A stretch of 38,247 nucleotides of DNA, taken from positions 1 to 38,247 of the forward strand of contig JBGSKV010000040.1 in the NCBI GenBank assembly GCA_041740975.1, in the 5' to 3' direction. The first letter of the stretch is position 1. The number at the start of each line of letters is the position of its first letter. Made by a program: the position numbers and the translations under genes. The DNA is from JBGSKV01 sp041740975 (GTDB lineage: Bacteria > Bdellovibrionota_B > Oligoflexia > Oligoflexales > JALZUQ01). Positions 23,717-32,004 of the stretch are shown here, one piece after another. Under the pieces are notes generated by a model. That model had not been told where the DNA came from, did no database searches, and worked only from the letters and a program-made list of their open reading frames with translations.

Positions 23717-24397
23717 CTAGCGGAAGACGCCTTCGCTTAGAGTTCCGCGAAAATGTGCGCACGGATAAATGGCAGTATTAGGAAGTAAAAGGCTACCGGG
23801 AGAAATAACCGAGTTGCATCCTGTTTGCACATTATCACCTAAAATACCGCCAAATTTCCGTAGTCCCGATGAAGTTTTCTTTTTTGTGTGTGGGTCGAGA
23901 TAAAAAACTTCGGTGCCTTTCAGCGACAGGTTAGCGAGTTTAGTACCAGCACCCAAATTAACGTTTTGCCCGAGAATACTATCGCCTACATATGCAAAAT
24001 GCCCGGCTTTCGCACCATCAAAAAAAACTGAACTTTTGACTTCCGTAGCGTGCCCGACGACACAATTTTTTCCAATATAAGTTTGCCCACGAATATACGC
24101 CGTGTGTCGAATTTCTGTTCCTGCCCCTATATAACAAGGCCCTTTAATATAAGCCCCTGGTTCAATCGAAACGTTTTCTTCGATAAAAACTGGTCCAAGC
24201 ACTGTGGCCGACGCCGGAACGAAGCTATTGCACAAGGGGTCGGCAGTAACATTCATTTGGGCTAAAAGCGCCGTAAGCCAGGTGTTGAGACTGGGGCCCA
24301 AATAACTAAACAAATTATTGGAGCCCGCAAAATGGGCGGCGGTGGGGCCTTCCGACAAGCTGATAAAATCCGTAAGGTTAATAGACTTCATTTCCAT
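23717..24397 (-). CDS. Left-handed beta-helix (hexapeptide repeat) protein, GlmU C-terminus-like
   Basis: Residues from about 70 to 220 show repeated hexapeptides ([LIV]-G-x4 pattern: VLGPVFIEENVSIEPGAYIKGPCYIGAGTEIRHTAYIRGQTYIG), the signature of a left-handed beta-helix. The LSLKG and GGILGDNVQTGCNSVISPGSLL segments resemble the acetyltransferase half of GlmU or a nucleotidyltransferase-associated helix. The N-terminal 60 residues are helical, with no nucleotide-sugar-binding motif. The 226-residue protein is cytoplasmic and probably trimeric. It likely transfers an acyl group in cell-envelope sugar metabolism, but the substrate is unknown. Two starts (24397 and 24391) are close together, and the ribosome site does not clearly decide between them. 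Confidence 0.83.
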   Translation of the reverse strand: MEMKSINLTDFISLSEGPTAAHFAGSNNLFSYLGPSLNTWLTALLAQMNVTADPLCNSFVPASATVLGPVFIEENVSIEPGAYIKGPCYIGAGTEIRHTAYIRGQTYIGKNCVVGHATEVKSSVFFDGAKAGHFAYVGDSILGQNVNLGAGTKLANLSLKGTEVFYLDPHTKKKTSSGLRKFGGILGDNVQTGCNSVISPGSLLLPNTAIYPCAHFRGTLSEGVFR

Positions 24398-24516
24398 TTT
24401 ATCAATCCTAGTGTGTATCAGGCTGCGCCATCTTTAACGCTAAAGGTACTGGCTTTAGCTCCGATGAGTTTGCTATATCAGCAACTCGAAGCTTACTGCA
24501 AGCATATAGAGTTAGC

Positions 24517-24765
24517 ATGGCGGGTGTAAACATGTTTGATCGAAATCATTTCAAAAAGGCCGTGAAGGAGTGGATCCGCACGCATCCGCAAGCGAACTTG
24601 AATGAACTCGTGGATTTTTGCGAAGAACTTATTCCGCCATCCCAATACGCGGCGAACAGCTGGCTCATTGATCAGACGGTCAATTGGTACAAGCATTTGC
24701 TCAGTCAAAGTGATGTAGTCGACGAACAAGAAGACGACGACGAATACGATCAGGTTATGAATTAG
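24517..24765 (+). CDS. Small acidic protein of unknown function
   Basis: The product is about 77-82 residues, with start ATG at 24517 or 24532; the second would give MFDRNHFKKAVKEWIRTH and is equally likely. It has an N-terminal amphipathic helix, a central NELVDFCEELIPPSQYAANSWLIDQTVNWYKHLL segment and a very acidic tail (DEQEDDDEYDQ). Hydrophobic spacing and codon use look like a real gene, but no family was recognised. It is predicted to be cytoplasmic. It lies divergently from the beta-helix gene and converges on the trypsin-like gene. Confidence 0.6.
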   Translation: MAGVNMFDRNHFKKAVKEWIRTHPQANLNELVDFCEELIPPSQYAANSWLIDQTVNWYKHLLSQSDVVDEQEDDDEYDQVMN

Positions 24766-24794
24766 ACTTTGTTTTTTACTACAGTAATTCTGAA

Positions 24795-26345
24795 TTAGTG
24801 AATATAGCCTGCTAGATAAGCCTTTTTTTCCATTTCACAAAAATCTCTAAAACTTACGTTTTCGTCATTCAATAAACTTTCGTAAATTCTACCAAACTCG
24901 TTTCCTGACATTTGGGTTTGATCTTGAGTATAAATTCCTTGGGCTGCCTCAAGCACCCACAGGTAATACGAAGGACTGGAAACGGTTTCTCTAAAATTCT
25001 TGACGTATGCGACAAGGTCCGTGCCCTGGTATGTGAAATCTAAAAGTTCCGAATCATAAAATATTTTCAAAGCAGCTAGCTCCATAGTCAGTGGCAGTTT
25101 CATACTGTTCAAATATGATTTCACCGCTTCGCGGCCTTTTGAATCGCCCAGAGTTTTCGTGGTTTCGAGGTAGTAGTGAACTTTGTATAGCTTCCAACCC
25201 TGAATGGAAGCATTCAAGTCGTAAATTCGAGCACTAGCTTTTGAGGCAAGGTCTTTGATTTCGGCCTTGGTGGTCTCGTCCGGACACACACCAAAATCCT
25301 TATTTTCGTCCTCTTGGCAGTTTGTCCAGTCTATAATGCTGAGGCATCGAGTTGAGATCCGAGAGACCATGCTGCTGATGGATTTATCACGACTCATATC
25401 TAGTGAGTCTTTGCAATCCTCTATGAGAAAGTCCAAAAAAGATTGGTTTGTTTTCATCCCAGGAAGTGCTTCTGGCATCGTCCGCGATGCATAAAATAAA
25501 TGTTTGTTAGCAATGAGATCTTCCGCATCTTTGGTTTGCAGATCGGAGAGAATATTTATAGATAGATTCTTTTCATCTTCCATTTTGGTGCGAATATCAG
25601 AATCATCAGCACCAATGGCCTTCATGATTCTTTCGACATTAGAACCATAACTATGAATCTGAAGGCCACGTCGCGATAAGTTGTGGGTGTCACGTAGCGA
25701 ACTATGGACGATCCCCAATAACTCGCCCTTGCTATTGACGATAGGGCCGCCGCTGTTTCCCCCAACAGCATATGCGGTCATGTGTAAAACATAGCTTTCC
25801 AAGTGGGAAATTTTCCCTTTTGAATATTTTTTCAATCCAAGCGCAGGATGTCCGAGGATAAAGATTTCTGAGCCTTCAAATTTTGTTGTAGGCTTTTTTA
25901 AAGGGAGGAACGAATAGGGGCGATACTTCTGATCTTTTTGGTCTTTATCGTTTAGCTCGTAAACTTGATAAATCGCAAAATCCAAAATTCCATCGACAAA
26001 CTTTGGTTCAAAAAAGAAATTCTTTGCTTCGTAGGGTAGGGAACTGCCTCGCTGCATATTGATGTGCATTCTATTAATGCAGCCTTTGCGAGGACAAGAC
26101 GATTCGCCCAAGACATGATTATTAGTCATGAGTAAGCCGTCTTCAGAAATAAAAAATCCAGAGGCATCATTAACCAAAACGACGGAATTAACTGCATCGG
26201 TTAATTCGGAAGGTGAGTCTTTGACATCGGAGAAATCTAAAAATGGAGAGTTGTATTTAATTTGAGGTTTGTCTTTTGATTTCGAGCCGCAGCTGAGAAG
26301 AAATATGGTAAAAGTTGTCAAAGCGAAAGCATGCACGATTTTCAT
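24795..26345 (-). CDS. Lipoprotein with trypsin-like serine protease domain
   Basis: The 516-residue product has a signal peptide with lipobox LLSC (Cys19), so it is anchored in the envelope. The N-terminal third is a trypsin-like domain with a plausible triad: His77 in LMTNNHV, Asp122 in LDFAIY and Ser198 in GGNSGGPIVN. ASGFFISEDG precedes the His, as in DegP-like and S46-like families. The C-terminal part (about 250-516) is mostly helical and unfamiliar. There is no PDZ domain, unlike DegP. It has several Cys residues (CPRKGC; CQEDENKDFGVC), probably disulphides. It is likely to act on proteins in the periplasm or at the cell surface. Confidence 0.85.
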   Translation of the reverse strand: MKIVHAFALTTFTIFLLSCGSKSKDKPQIKYNSPFLDFSDVKDSPSELTDAVNSVVLVNDASGFFISEDGLLMTNNHVLGESSCPRKGCINRMHINMQRGSSLPYEAKNFFFEPKFVDGILDFAIYQVYELNDKDQKDQKYRPYSFLPLKKPTTKFEGSEIFILGHPALGLKKYSKGKISHLESYVLHMTAYAVGGNSGGPIVNSKGELLGIVHSSLRDTHNLSRRGLQIHSYGSNVERIMKAIGADDSDIRTKMEDEKNLSINILSDLQTKDAEDLIANKHLFYASRTMPEALPGMKTNQSFLDFLIEDCKDSLDMSRDKSISSMVSRISTRCLSIIDWTNCQEDENKDFGVCPDETTKAEIKDLASKASARIYDLNASIQGWKLYKVHYYLETTKTLGDSKGREAVKSYLNSMKLPLTMELAALKIFYDSELLDFTYQGTDLVAYVKNFRETVSSPSYYLWVLEAAQGIYTQDQTQMSGNEFGRIYESLLNDENVSFRDFCEMEKKAYLAGYIH

Positions 26346-26447
26346 GACGGGGCCTTTATAAGATACGAAGGCGCATCATACTACAGGCTGATTAAAAAAC
26401 AAGCATATCGATGGAATAGACTGAAATGATTACATTTTAGAGATTCA

Positions 26448-26765
26448 CTAACCGCTTTTTTCGGTAAGGATTTTTTTCAGGCGGTTGAATTCCGACTCTT
26501 TGACGACATCCAATGTTTCGATGCTGTCATAGCCGAGATCACGATACCAGTTAACGTTTACGAGCTCAGGCATTGGTGTTACGACTTCTTCGCCTTCCAT
26601 GGTTTCATAGTATTCGATAGCTTCGAGAATTTGTCCGTCTTCCGCCATGCGAATAAAATGATAGCCATCGCCTTCCATCAGACCACCGTCGCGCGAGTTG
26701 CCGCTCCAGTATTCTTTATAGAACTGTCCGCTGCTCTTGGGTGATTTTTCCGTGTTCATTGTCAT
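26448..26765 (-). CDS. Small conserved-looking hypothetical protein
   Basis: The start is ATG at 26765, sharing its first base with the lepB stop (TAATG), which suggests translational coupling; ATG at 26759 is the alternative. The 105-residue acidic product contains YWSGNSRDGGLMEGDGYHFIRMAEDGQ and WYRDLGYDSIETLDVVKESEF, with no signal peptide or membrane segment. It is probably cytoplasmic and expressed with lepB. No family was recognised. It is the last gene of the pgsA operon. Confidence 0.72.
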   Translation of the reverse strand: MTMNTEKSPKSSGQFYKEYWSGNSRDGGLMEGDGYHFIRMAEDGQILEAIEYYETMEGEEVVTPMPELVNVNWYRDLGYDSIETLDVVKESEFNRLKKILTEKSG

Positions 26766-27556
26766 TAGTATAGCCAATGTCCGAAGCGATTCACTCGCAG
26801 CGGCACAACAGAGTTTTCTTGACTGTAGAAGCTCCAAATAACGAGTGTCGCCTTGCCACGAACATTTTCCATGGGCACTGCTCGGAAAACGCGTGAATCA
26901 GCCGAGTTATCACGGTTATCTCCCATAACAAATACGGAGTTCTCGGGAACGTCCTGTGGTCCCCAGTTATTGAGGAACGAACGGCGCTGAAGATCCGTAT
27001 CCAACATAATCCAATGTTTTAGTCCAAAAAGATCTTCCAGATATAGACTCTTAATGTCTTTATTATCTTTAATGTCAGATAAGATGGAACGATCATCGTT
27101 GTGATCAGTTTGCTCCATTTGCTTACCATTTATATAAAGAACGTTGTCTTTTACTTCAAGAGTATCACCCGCAATACCGACCACGCGCTTCACGTAGTCA
27201 ATGCTTTCATCGCCCGGAAATTTAAAAACAATAATATCGCCACGCTTGGGTTTCGACCAAGTGATTAGCGGAATATTAGTGAAAGGTATTTTTAGATTAT
27301 AGGCCAGTTTATTAGCCAAAAGGCGATCGCCAACTTTGATGGTTGGTTCCATGGACGGGGTCGGTACTTTGTAAGGGGACGCCACGACTGAACGAATAAT
27401 GAATACGATCAGAATCAAGGTTCCGAGTGACCGAAAGTTTTCAAAGCTAAAAAATGGTGGGGCAGGTTTCTTTGCCTTTTTTACTTTCTTTGGCTTCTCA
27501 TCCTTCGAAACGGCGTCTATCTCGCCCGTTGCAGAAGTTGCTTTTTCATCTGTCAT
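26765..27556 (-). CDS. lepB: Signal peptidase I
   Basis: This inner-membrane enzyme removes Sec and Tat signal peptides from exported proteins. The 263-residue protein has a charged cytoplasmic N-terminus (residues 1-34, lysine-rich), one membrane anchor (about 43-58) and then the periplasmic catalytic domain. The Ser/Lys dyad is visible: Ser68 in PTPSMEPT and Lys123 in YVKRVVG. The box GDTLEVKDNVLYING and the signature VMGDNRDNSADSR complete the family pattern. It has only one anchor, unlike E. coli LepB, which has two. It follows the kinase gene by 12 bp. Confidence 0.96.
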   Translation of the reverse strand: MTDEKATSATGEIDAVSKDEKPKKVKKAKKPAPPFFSFENFRSLGTLILIVFIIRSVVASPYKVPTPSMEPTIKVGDRLLANKLAYNLKIPFTNIPLITWSKPKRGDIIVFKFPGDESIDYVKRVVGIAGDTLEVKDNVLYINGKQMEQTDHNDDRSILSDIKDNKDIKSLYLEDLFGLKHWIMLDTDLQRRSFLNNWGPQDVPENSVFVMGDNRDNSADSRVFRAVPMENVRGKATLVIWSFYSQENSVVPLRVNRFGHWLY

Positions 27557-27568
27557 CGTGAAGCCTTT

Positions 27569-28573
27569 TTATAGTTTGGTAGCGTTTGACAACGCGGTAT
27601 CAGAAAAATGCACGCCCATGCGACTGATGACGTCTGTCGCTAATGTCGCGGCTATTTTGCCGCAGGTATGAAGCGGTTTATTATTGAGTAGGCCGTAGAG
27701 AAATCCGGCCGCAAAGGTATCGCCCGCTCCTGTAGTATCCACGACGGTAACGTCATGAGGCTCGATGAGAATGACTTCTTTCGAATGACGATCGACCACG
27801 AAAGCCCCATCGGACCCCAGTTTAATGACCGCAATGGCACCCGTATCCGCTATGGTGTGACCGATCGCCTCCAGGGACATGCCAGGATACAGAAGTTCGG
27901 CTTCATCGCGGTTGGCAAAAACAATATCGGCGCTGGTACGAATCAGGGACTGAAAATCATCACGAAAGCTGCTCACGACAAACGGATCGGCGACGTCGAA
28001 AGAAACCAAGGTGTTGCTATTATTCGCCACGACAATGGCTTCTTGAATACAACGTTTTTGTCCGGAGCCAGTCCATTGGTATCCGCAAAAATGAAAAATT
28101 TTGGCCTGCTTGATCTCTTCCTGCGGCATGTGCATTGCGTCGAAACAGCAGCTGGCGCCAAGATGAGTATTCATGGTTCTTTCGCCATCTGGTGAGACCA
28201 ACACCAAACAAGAACCCGTGCCTTCCGTGTCATGCTCGTAAATTTTGCCGATGATACCGAGGCTTTCCACCCGATTCTTAATCGAGTTGCCAAACTCGTC
28301 TTTGCCAACCATCCCCATAAAAACCGTCCGTTGCTTAAGCTTTGCCAACAAACGAATGAGATTGAGCGTTGAACCGCCGATTTCTTTGGTCATCGTCCGG
28401 TCGCCAAGAAAACTGAGGATTTCTTGCTGCCGAGGCGCATCCACCAAATGCATGATCCCTTTAGAGAGGTTCAAGGTTTGGAGATCTTCTTCTTTGACGT
28501 GATAAAGCAAATCATAAATGGCATTGCAAATACCCACGACATCTACATTTTTATGGCTTGCCCACTGACTCAT
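27569..28573 (-). CDS. PfkB-family sugar or nucleoside kinase
   Basis: The 334-residue product has the two PfkB signatures: a glycine-rich N-terminal GGSTLNLIRLLAKL (about residue 67) and the C-terminal DTTGAGDTFAAGFLYG with the catalytic Asp. This family phosphorylates ribose, adenosine, fructose and similar substrates. The overall spelling (DVVGICNAIYDLLYHV near the N-terminus; IFHFCGYQW) resembles adenosine-kinase-like members, but the substrate is not certain. The start is ATG at 28573, overlapping the pgsA stop by ATGA. The frame remains open upstream to 28723, but this lies wholly within pgsA. Confidence 0.9.
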   Translation of the reverse strand: MSQWASHKNVDVVGICNAIYDLLYHVKEEDLQTLNLSKGIMHLVDAPRQQEILSFLGDRTMTKEIGGSTLNLIRLLAKLKQRTVFMGMVGKDEFGNSIKNRVESLGIIGKIYEHDTEGTGSCLVLVSPDGERTMNTHLGASCCFDAMHMPQEEIKQAKIFHFCGYQWTGSGQKRCIQEAIVVANNSNTLVSFDVADPFVVSSFRDDFQSLIRTSADIVFANRDEAELLYPGMSLEAIGHTIADTGAIAVIKLGSDGAFVVDRHSKEVILIEPHDVTVVDTTGAGDTFAAGFLYGLLNNKPLHTCGKIAATLATDVISRMGVHFSDTALSNATKL

Positions 28574-29154
28574 GGTTTCTCCGAGGGCAAACTGTACAGA
28601 GCCCAAAAATCTCTTATGTATTGGTATCCGGAGTATAAAGAAAAGAAGAGTGCCACAATGAGGAAGTAAACACCTGCGGCGTGGAAATCTAATTTGAAAA
28701 GTTGAAAATCGATCATGAGGCAAAAGATCGCGATCATTTGCGCTAAAGTTTTGGCCTTACCCATTTGACCAACCGGAATCACATATTGGTGTTCCGAAGC
28801 CAATAATCGAACACCAGAAATAACGATGTCACGGCAAAGAAGAAGTCCAAGCATCCATATGGGAGCCGCATGGTTGGCAGCTAAGACTATAATTCCGGAA
28901 GCTACGAGAACTTTATCAGCGACTGGATCGAGAACAGTGCCAAATTTGCTGCTGGCATTATACTTACGAGCTATGTAGCCATCGACGTAATCGGTGGCAC
29001 CAGCAACGGCGAAGATCAGGGCGCAAAGGACATTGATAAACCCAAAATCTAAAGGATAGAGGACCAAAATAACTGGCGACGCCGCTATTCGCAGAAGCGT
29101 GAGTTTATTCGGCAGGGCCCGAATAAGGTTTTCATCAATATTATTCAAGTTCAT
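28570..29154 (-). CDS. pgsA: CDP-diacylglycerol-glycerol-3-phosphate 3-phosphatidyltransferase
   Basis: This membrane enzyme makes phosphatidylglycerol phosphate from CDP-diacylglycerol, the committed step towards phosphatidylglycerol and cardiolipin. The 194-residue product has four or more hydrophobic segments and the complete CDP-alcohol phosphotransferase motif D-x2-D-G-x2-A-R-x8-G-x3-D-x3-D: Asp55, Asp58, Gly59, Ala62-Arg63, Gly72, Asp76 and Asp80. NKLTLLRIAASPV at the N-terminus is also typical of PgsA. It leads the operon pgsA-kinase-lepB-small gene and overlaps the next gene by 4 bp. Confidence 0.94.
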   Translation of the reverse strand: MNLNNIDENLIRALPNKLTLLRIAASPVILVLYPLDFGFINVLCALIFAVAGATDYVDGYIARKYNASSKFGTVLDPVADKVLVASGIIVLAANHAAPIWMLGLLLCRDIVISGVRLLASEHQYVIPVGQMGKAKTLAQMIAIFCLMIDFQLFKLDFHAAGVYFLIVALFFSLYSGYQYIRDFWALYSLPSEKP

Positions 29155-29305
29155 GCGTACGAACCAGACATTCTAAGTTATCACAATGCTTGGAATCATA
29201 TATGGTGGAAGCCCCGCTGGAAAGGGTTTTATGTCGATGCTCTAAATCTGGTCAGCACCCTGAAAAACTGCTAAGTAAGCTGTCATAAGTTAAGGAAATG
29301 CATTT
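29155..29305. promoter_or_regulatory. Divergent intergenic region between pgsA and nadB
   Basis: This 151-bp gap must hold promoters for the leftward pgsA operon and the rightward nadB. No known riboswitch or operator was recognised. AAGGAA at 29293-29298 serves the GTG start at 29306. A 19-codon frame from an ATG at about 29188 has no ribosome site and is not called. Confidence 0.4.
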
Positions 29306-30919
29306 GTGATCTCATCGGCCCCAAAAATGACATATGAAACGGACTTCCTCGTGATTGGCGCGGGAGTGGCTGGTTTAACTCTAGCCCAGGGGCTTGCTCA
29401 GAATGGTCGCGTCATACTTCTCTGCAAAGGTGAGCAGCATGACAATAACACCTGGTTCGCGCAGGGAGGCATTGCCTCCGCCATCGGAATTGACGACAGC
29501 GTTGAGTCGCATATTGAAGATACGATTCGAGTTGGTGCCGGCCTTTGTAAACCAGAAATTGTGCGCGATATTATCGAAGAGGGGCCTCAAGCCATTCGGC
29601 GCCTTGTCGAACTTGGGGTTAATTTTTCTCTGGATGAAGATAAAAAAAATGAATTTCATTTGACGGTGGAAGGCGGACACACCCATCGGCGTGTATTGCA
29701 CCATAAAGATGCGACCGGTCGCGAAATGATCACAAAACTTTGGAGCGTCGTCAGCCAAAATCCTAACATCGAAATTCTAACTGGTCATATGGCAGTTGAT
29801 TTATTAACGACCGACAAAATAGCGCCAGATTTTGGTCATAATCGCTGTCTGGGTGCCTACATCCTGGAAGGTCAAACGGGTGCGGTTAAAGTTATCCAAG
29901 CCCATAAAACATTCCTCTGCACGGGTGGCCACGGCAAGCTTTATCTTTATACGTCCAATCCAGACAGCGCTACGGGGGATGGCTTGGCCATGGCATCGCG
30001 GGCGGGTTGTCGAGTTGCCAATTTGGAGTTTATGCAGTTCCATCCGACGGGACTGTTTAGTTCAAAGGTTAAGAACTTCTTGATCACGGAAGCTCTACGA
30101 GGCGAAGGTGGGATTTTGTATGATCACCTCGGCAAACGATTTATGCCGTTGTATCACCCACGCGGTGAACTCGCACCTCGTGACATCGTCGCCCGCGCAA
30201 TTGATAGCGAACTCAAAAAATCAGGGCACACTCATGTCTTTTTAGATGTGCGACATCTAGGCCCAGAGAAAGTGCGAAGTCATTTTCCGAATATTTACGA
30301 TGTCTGCTTATCAGTCGGAATTGATATCACTAAAGACATGATCCCCGTTGTTCCCGCCGCGCATTATAGCTGCGGCGGTATCGTCGTCGATAGCGAAGGT
30401 CAATCAGATGTCGAGAATCTTTATGCTATCGGTGAAGTGGCTTGCACGGGTTTGCACGGCGCCAATCGTTTAGCATCCAATAGTTTGCTGGAAGCCGTTG
30501 TGATGGGTCAAAAAGTTAGCCGCTTGGTGGGAGCGGGATGGCCGAAAGATGCGAAACGTGAAAAAATGGTGGAAATTCCAAGTTGGAATGCAGGCACGAC
30601 GGTGGCTCCGGATGAGTTAGTCGTTTTATCTCACACTTGGGATGAGATTCGCCGGTTGATGTGGCATTATGTAGGTATCGTGCGTAGCGACAAGCGCCTC
30701 AAGCGCGCCGAAATGCGAATCGAAAGTATTTTGCGCGAGTTAAATGAGTTTTATTGGAACTACCAAATCACGGAACAGTTTTTAGAAGTCCGTAATTTGG
30801 CGATTGTCGCGAAACTGACTATCCGATGCGCCATGGCTCGTAAAGAATCGCGGGGCATTCATTATACTATTGATTATCCGCAAGAAGCGGCATTGATTCG
30901 CGATACCATTATACGGTAG
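29306..30919 (+). CDS. nadB: L-aspartate oxidase
   Basis: This FAD enzyme oxidises L-aspartate to iminoaspartate, the first step of NAD synthesis with NadA. The 537-residue protein has the dinucleotide-binding N-terminus FLVIGAGVAGLTLAQGL (near residue 12), TWFAQGGIASAIG, HRRVLHHKDATGREM, QFHPTGL, ALRGEGGIL and the C-terminal GEVACTGLHGANRLASNSLLEA. All are shared by NadB and fumarate-reductase-like flavoproteins; the length and the RGIHYTIDYP ending favour NadB. The start is GTG with AAGGAA upstream; ATG at 29327 is an alternative. nadA and nadC are not in this window. The App1-like gene follows by 11 bp, so the two are probably co-transcribed. Confidence 0.94.
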   Translation: MISSAPKMTYETDFLVIGAGVAGLTLAQGLAQNGRVILLCKGEQHDNNTWFAQGGIASAIGIDDSVESHIEDTIRVGAGLCKPEIVRDIIEEGPQAIRRLVELGVNFSLDEDKKNEFHLTVEGGHTHRRVLHHKDATGREMITKLWSVVSQNPNIEILTGHMAVDLLTTDKIAPDFGHNRCLGAYILEGQTGAVKVIQAHKTFLCTGGHGKLYLYTSNPDSATGDGLAMASRAGCRVANLEFMQFHPTGLFSSKVKNFLITEALRGEGGILYDHLGKRFMPLYHPRGELAPRDIVARAIDSELKKSGHTHVFLDVRHLGPEKVRSHFPNIYDVCLSVGIDITKDMIPVVPAAHYSCGGIVVDSEGQSDVENLYAIGEVACTGLHGANRLASNSLLEAVVMGQKVSRLVGAGWPKDAKREKMVEIPSWNAGTTVAPDELVVLSHTWDEIRRLMWHYVGIVRSDKRLKRAEMRIESILRELNEFYWNYQITEQFLEVRNLAIVAKLTIRCAMARKESRGIHYTIDYPQEAALIRDTIIR

Positions 30920-30930
30920 GGGTTTTTGAC

Positions 30931-32004
30931 TTGCAAAGTTTATGGCAGAAATTACGTTCCGCCTATGTCAAACCTTATGATTTTCGTCGTCTAATAGACT
31001 TTCGCATCCGTGAACCCATTTCTCGTGATGAGGGTCTGACGCATTTTGTCTGTGACATTGACAAAACTTATCTGGAAACTTCGTTTGAAAAATTCGGGCA
31101 TCTCGTCAAAATCGCTTTCGAAGATGCGCAAGCCAAACGTACAGTGCTTGGTGCGACCGAAGTTCTGTTGGAACTGCGATGGCCGCGCGGCAAATCGATC
31201 ACGACACCTGGTGTTCCTCGATCACTCAATTTTGTTTCTTCCTCGCCACCGCAACTGCGTGGAGTTCTCGGCGACAAAATGATTTTGGATGGGCTCGATT
31301 GGACGAGCGATACCTTCAAGAATCAAGCTTACAATCTTATGCATGGGCGCATGGACCAACTGCGCCAGCATGTAGTCTATAAAGCTGCCGCCATTTTGCA
31401 GGTTTTTCAGCAAGCAGGACCAAACAGTCGCTTTTACTTAATCGGCGACAACGCCGAGTCGGATGCTTTTATCTACCTTGGGGTTTCACTGTTTGTTGCC
31501 GGTTCGATGTCGCCGCATGGTTTTCAGCAGTACCTGCAGACGGGTGGCGTGGACAAGGACTCCGCCAAGAAAATCGTCCAAAGTTTTGAGGCCCTTCCCG
31601 CGATCAACGTGTGTGGAATTTTCATTCGACGCCTGTCAGGACATGAACTTGCTCCTATTTCGCCGATTATCGGAGCGATTACATTATTTGAAGATTATTT
31701 TGATTTGGCCCTCGCATTTATGCGGCGTGGTGTGATGGGGGCCGAAAGTTTATGGCCTCTGCTCAAAGTCTTTCACAATCAGTTTGGCATGTCCGATCAG
31801 CGCATTCGTGAACTGCTCAGAATTCATTTTGATATTGCATGTGACGTGAACTTTGATGTTCAGACTCTCAAGCCTTACATTGAAAACTGTCAAAAAGAAA
31901 TCGCAGCAAACGTACAGACGATTGAGCCTGTTCATGTCCTATTGAGTAGCTATTCTGAAGAAAATATTATTGAAGCGGCTGACCATTGGGTCCGAAAACA
32001 CTAA
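30931..32004 (+). CDS. App1-like phosphatase domain protein (DUF2183-like)
   Basis: The start is TTG at 30931 with AGGGG 8 bases upstream. The 357-residue cytoplasmic protein has a HAD-like DxDxT motif, DIDKT (Asp42, Asp44, Thr46), followed later by SLNFVSSSPPQLRGVLGDKM, YNLMHGRMDQLRQHVVYKAAAI and LIGDNAESDAFIYLG. This order (DxDxT, a Ser-rich SSSP strand, a Lys helix and GDNxExD) matches the App1/DUF2183 phosphatidate-phosphatase-like family. The C-terminal 150 residues are helical and unknown. It may hydrolyse a phosphorylated lipid or metabolite. The 3' end overlaps that of the convergent KAS III gene by 4 bp (32001-32004). Confidence 0.8.
   Translation: MQSLWQKLRSAYVKPYDFRRLIDFRIREPISRDEGLTHFVCDIDKTYLETSFEKFGHLVKIAFEDAQAKRTVLGATEVLLELRWPRGKSITTPGVPRSLNFVSSSPPQLRGVLGDKMILDGLDWTSDTFKNQAYNLMHGRMDQLRQHVVYKAAAILQVFQQAGPNSRFYLIGDNAESDAFIYLGVSLFVAGSMSPHGFQQYLQTGGVDKDSAKKIVQSFEALPAINVCGIFIRRLSGHELAPISPIIGAITLFEDYFDLALAFMRRGVMGAESLWPLLKVFHNQFGMSDQRIRELLRIHFDIACDVNFDVQTLKPYIENCQKEIAANVQTIEPVHVLLSSYSEENIIEAADHWVRKH

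Noticed and set aside
28574..28723. Upstream extension of the PfkB-family kinase frame
   Set aside because: It lies wholly within pgsA and has no kinase-like sequence. The ATGA overlap at 28573 gives a better start.
29188..29247. Nineteen-codon frame between pgsA and nadB with a glycine-rich start
   Set aside because: It has no ribosome site, stops quickly, and the resemblance to a flavodoxin or P-loop start is too short to mean anything.
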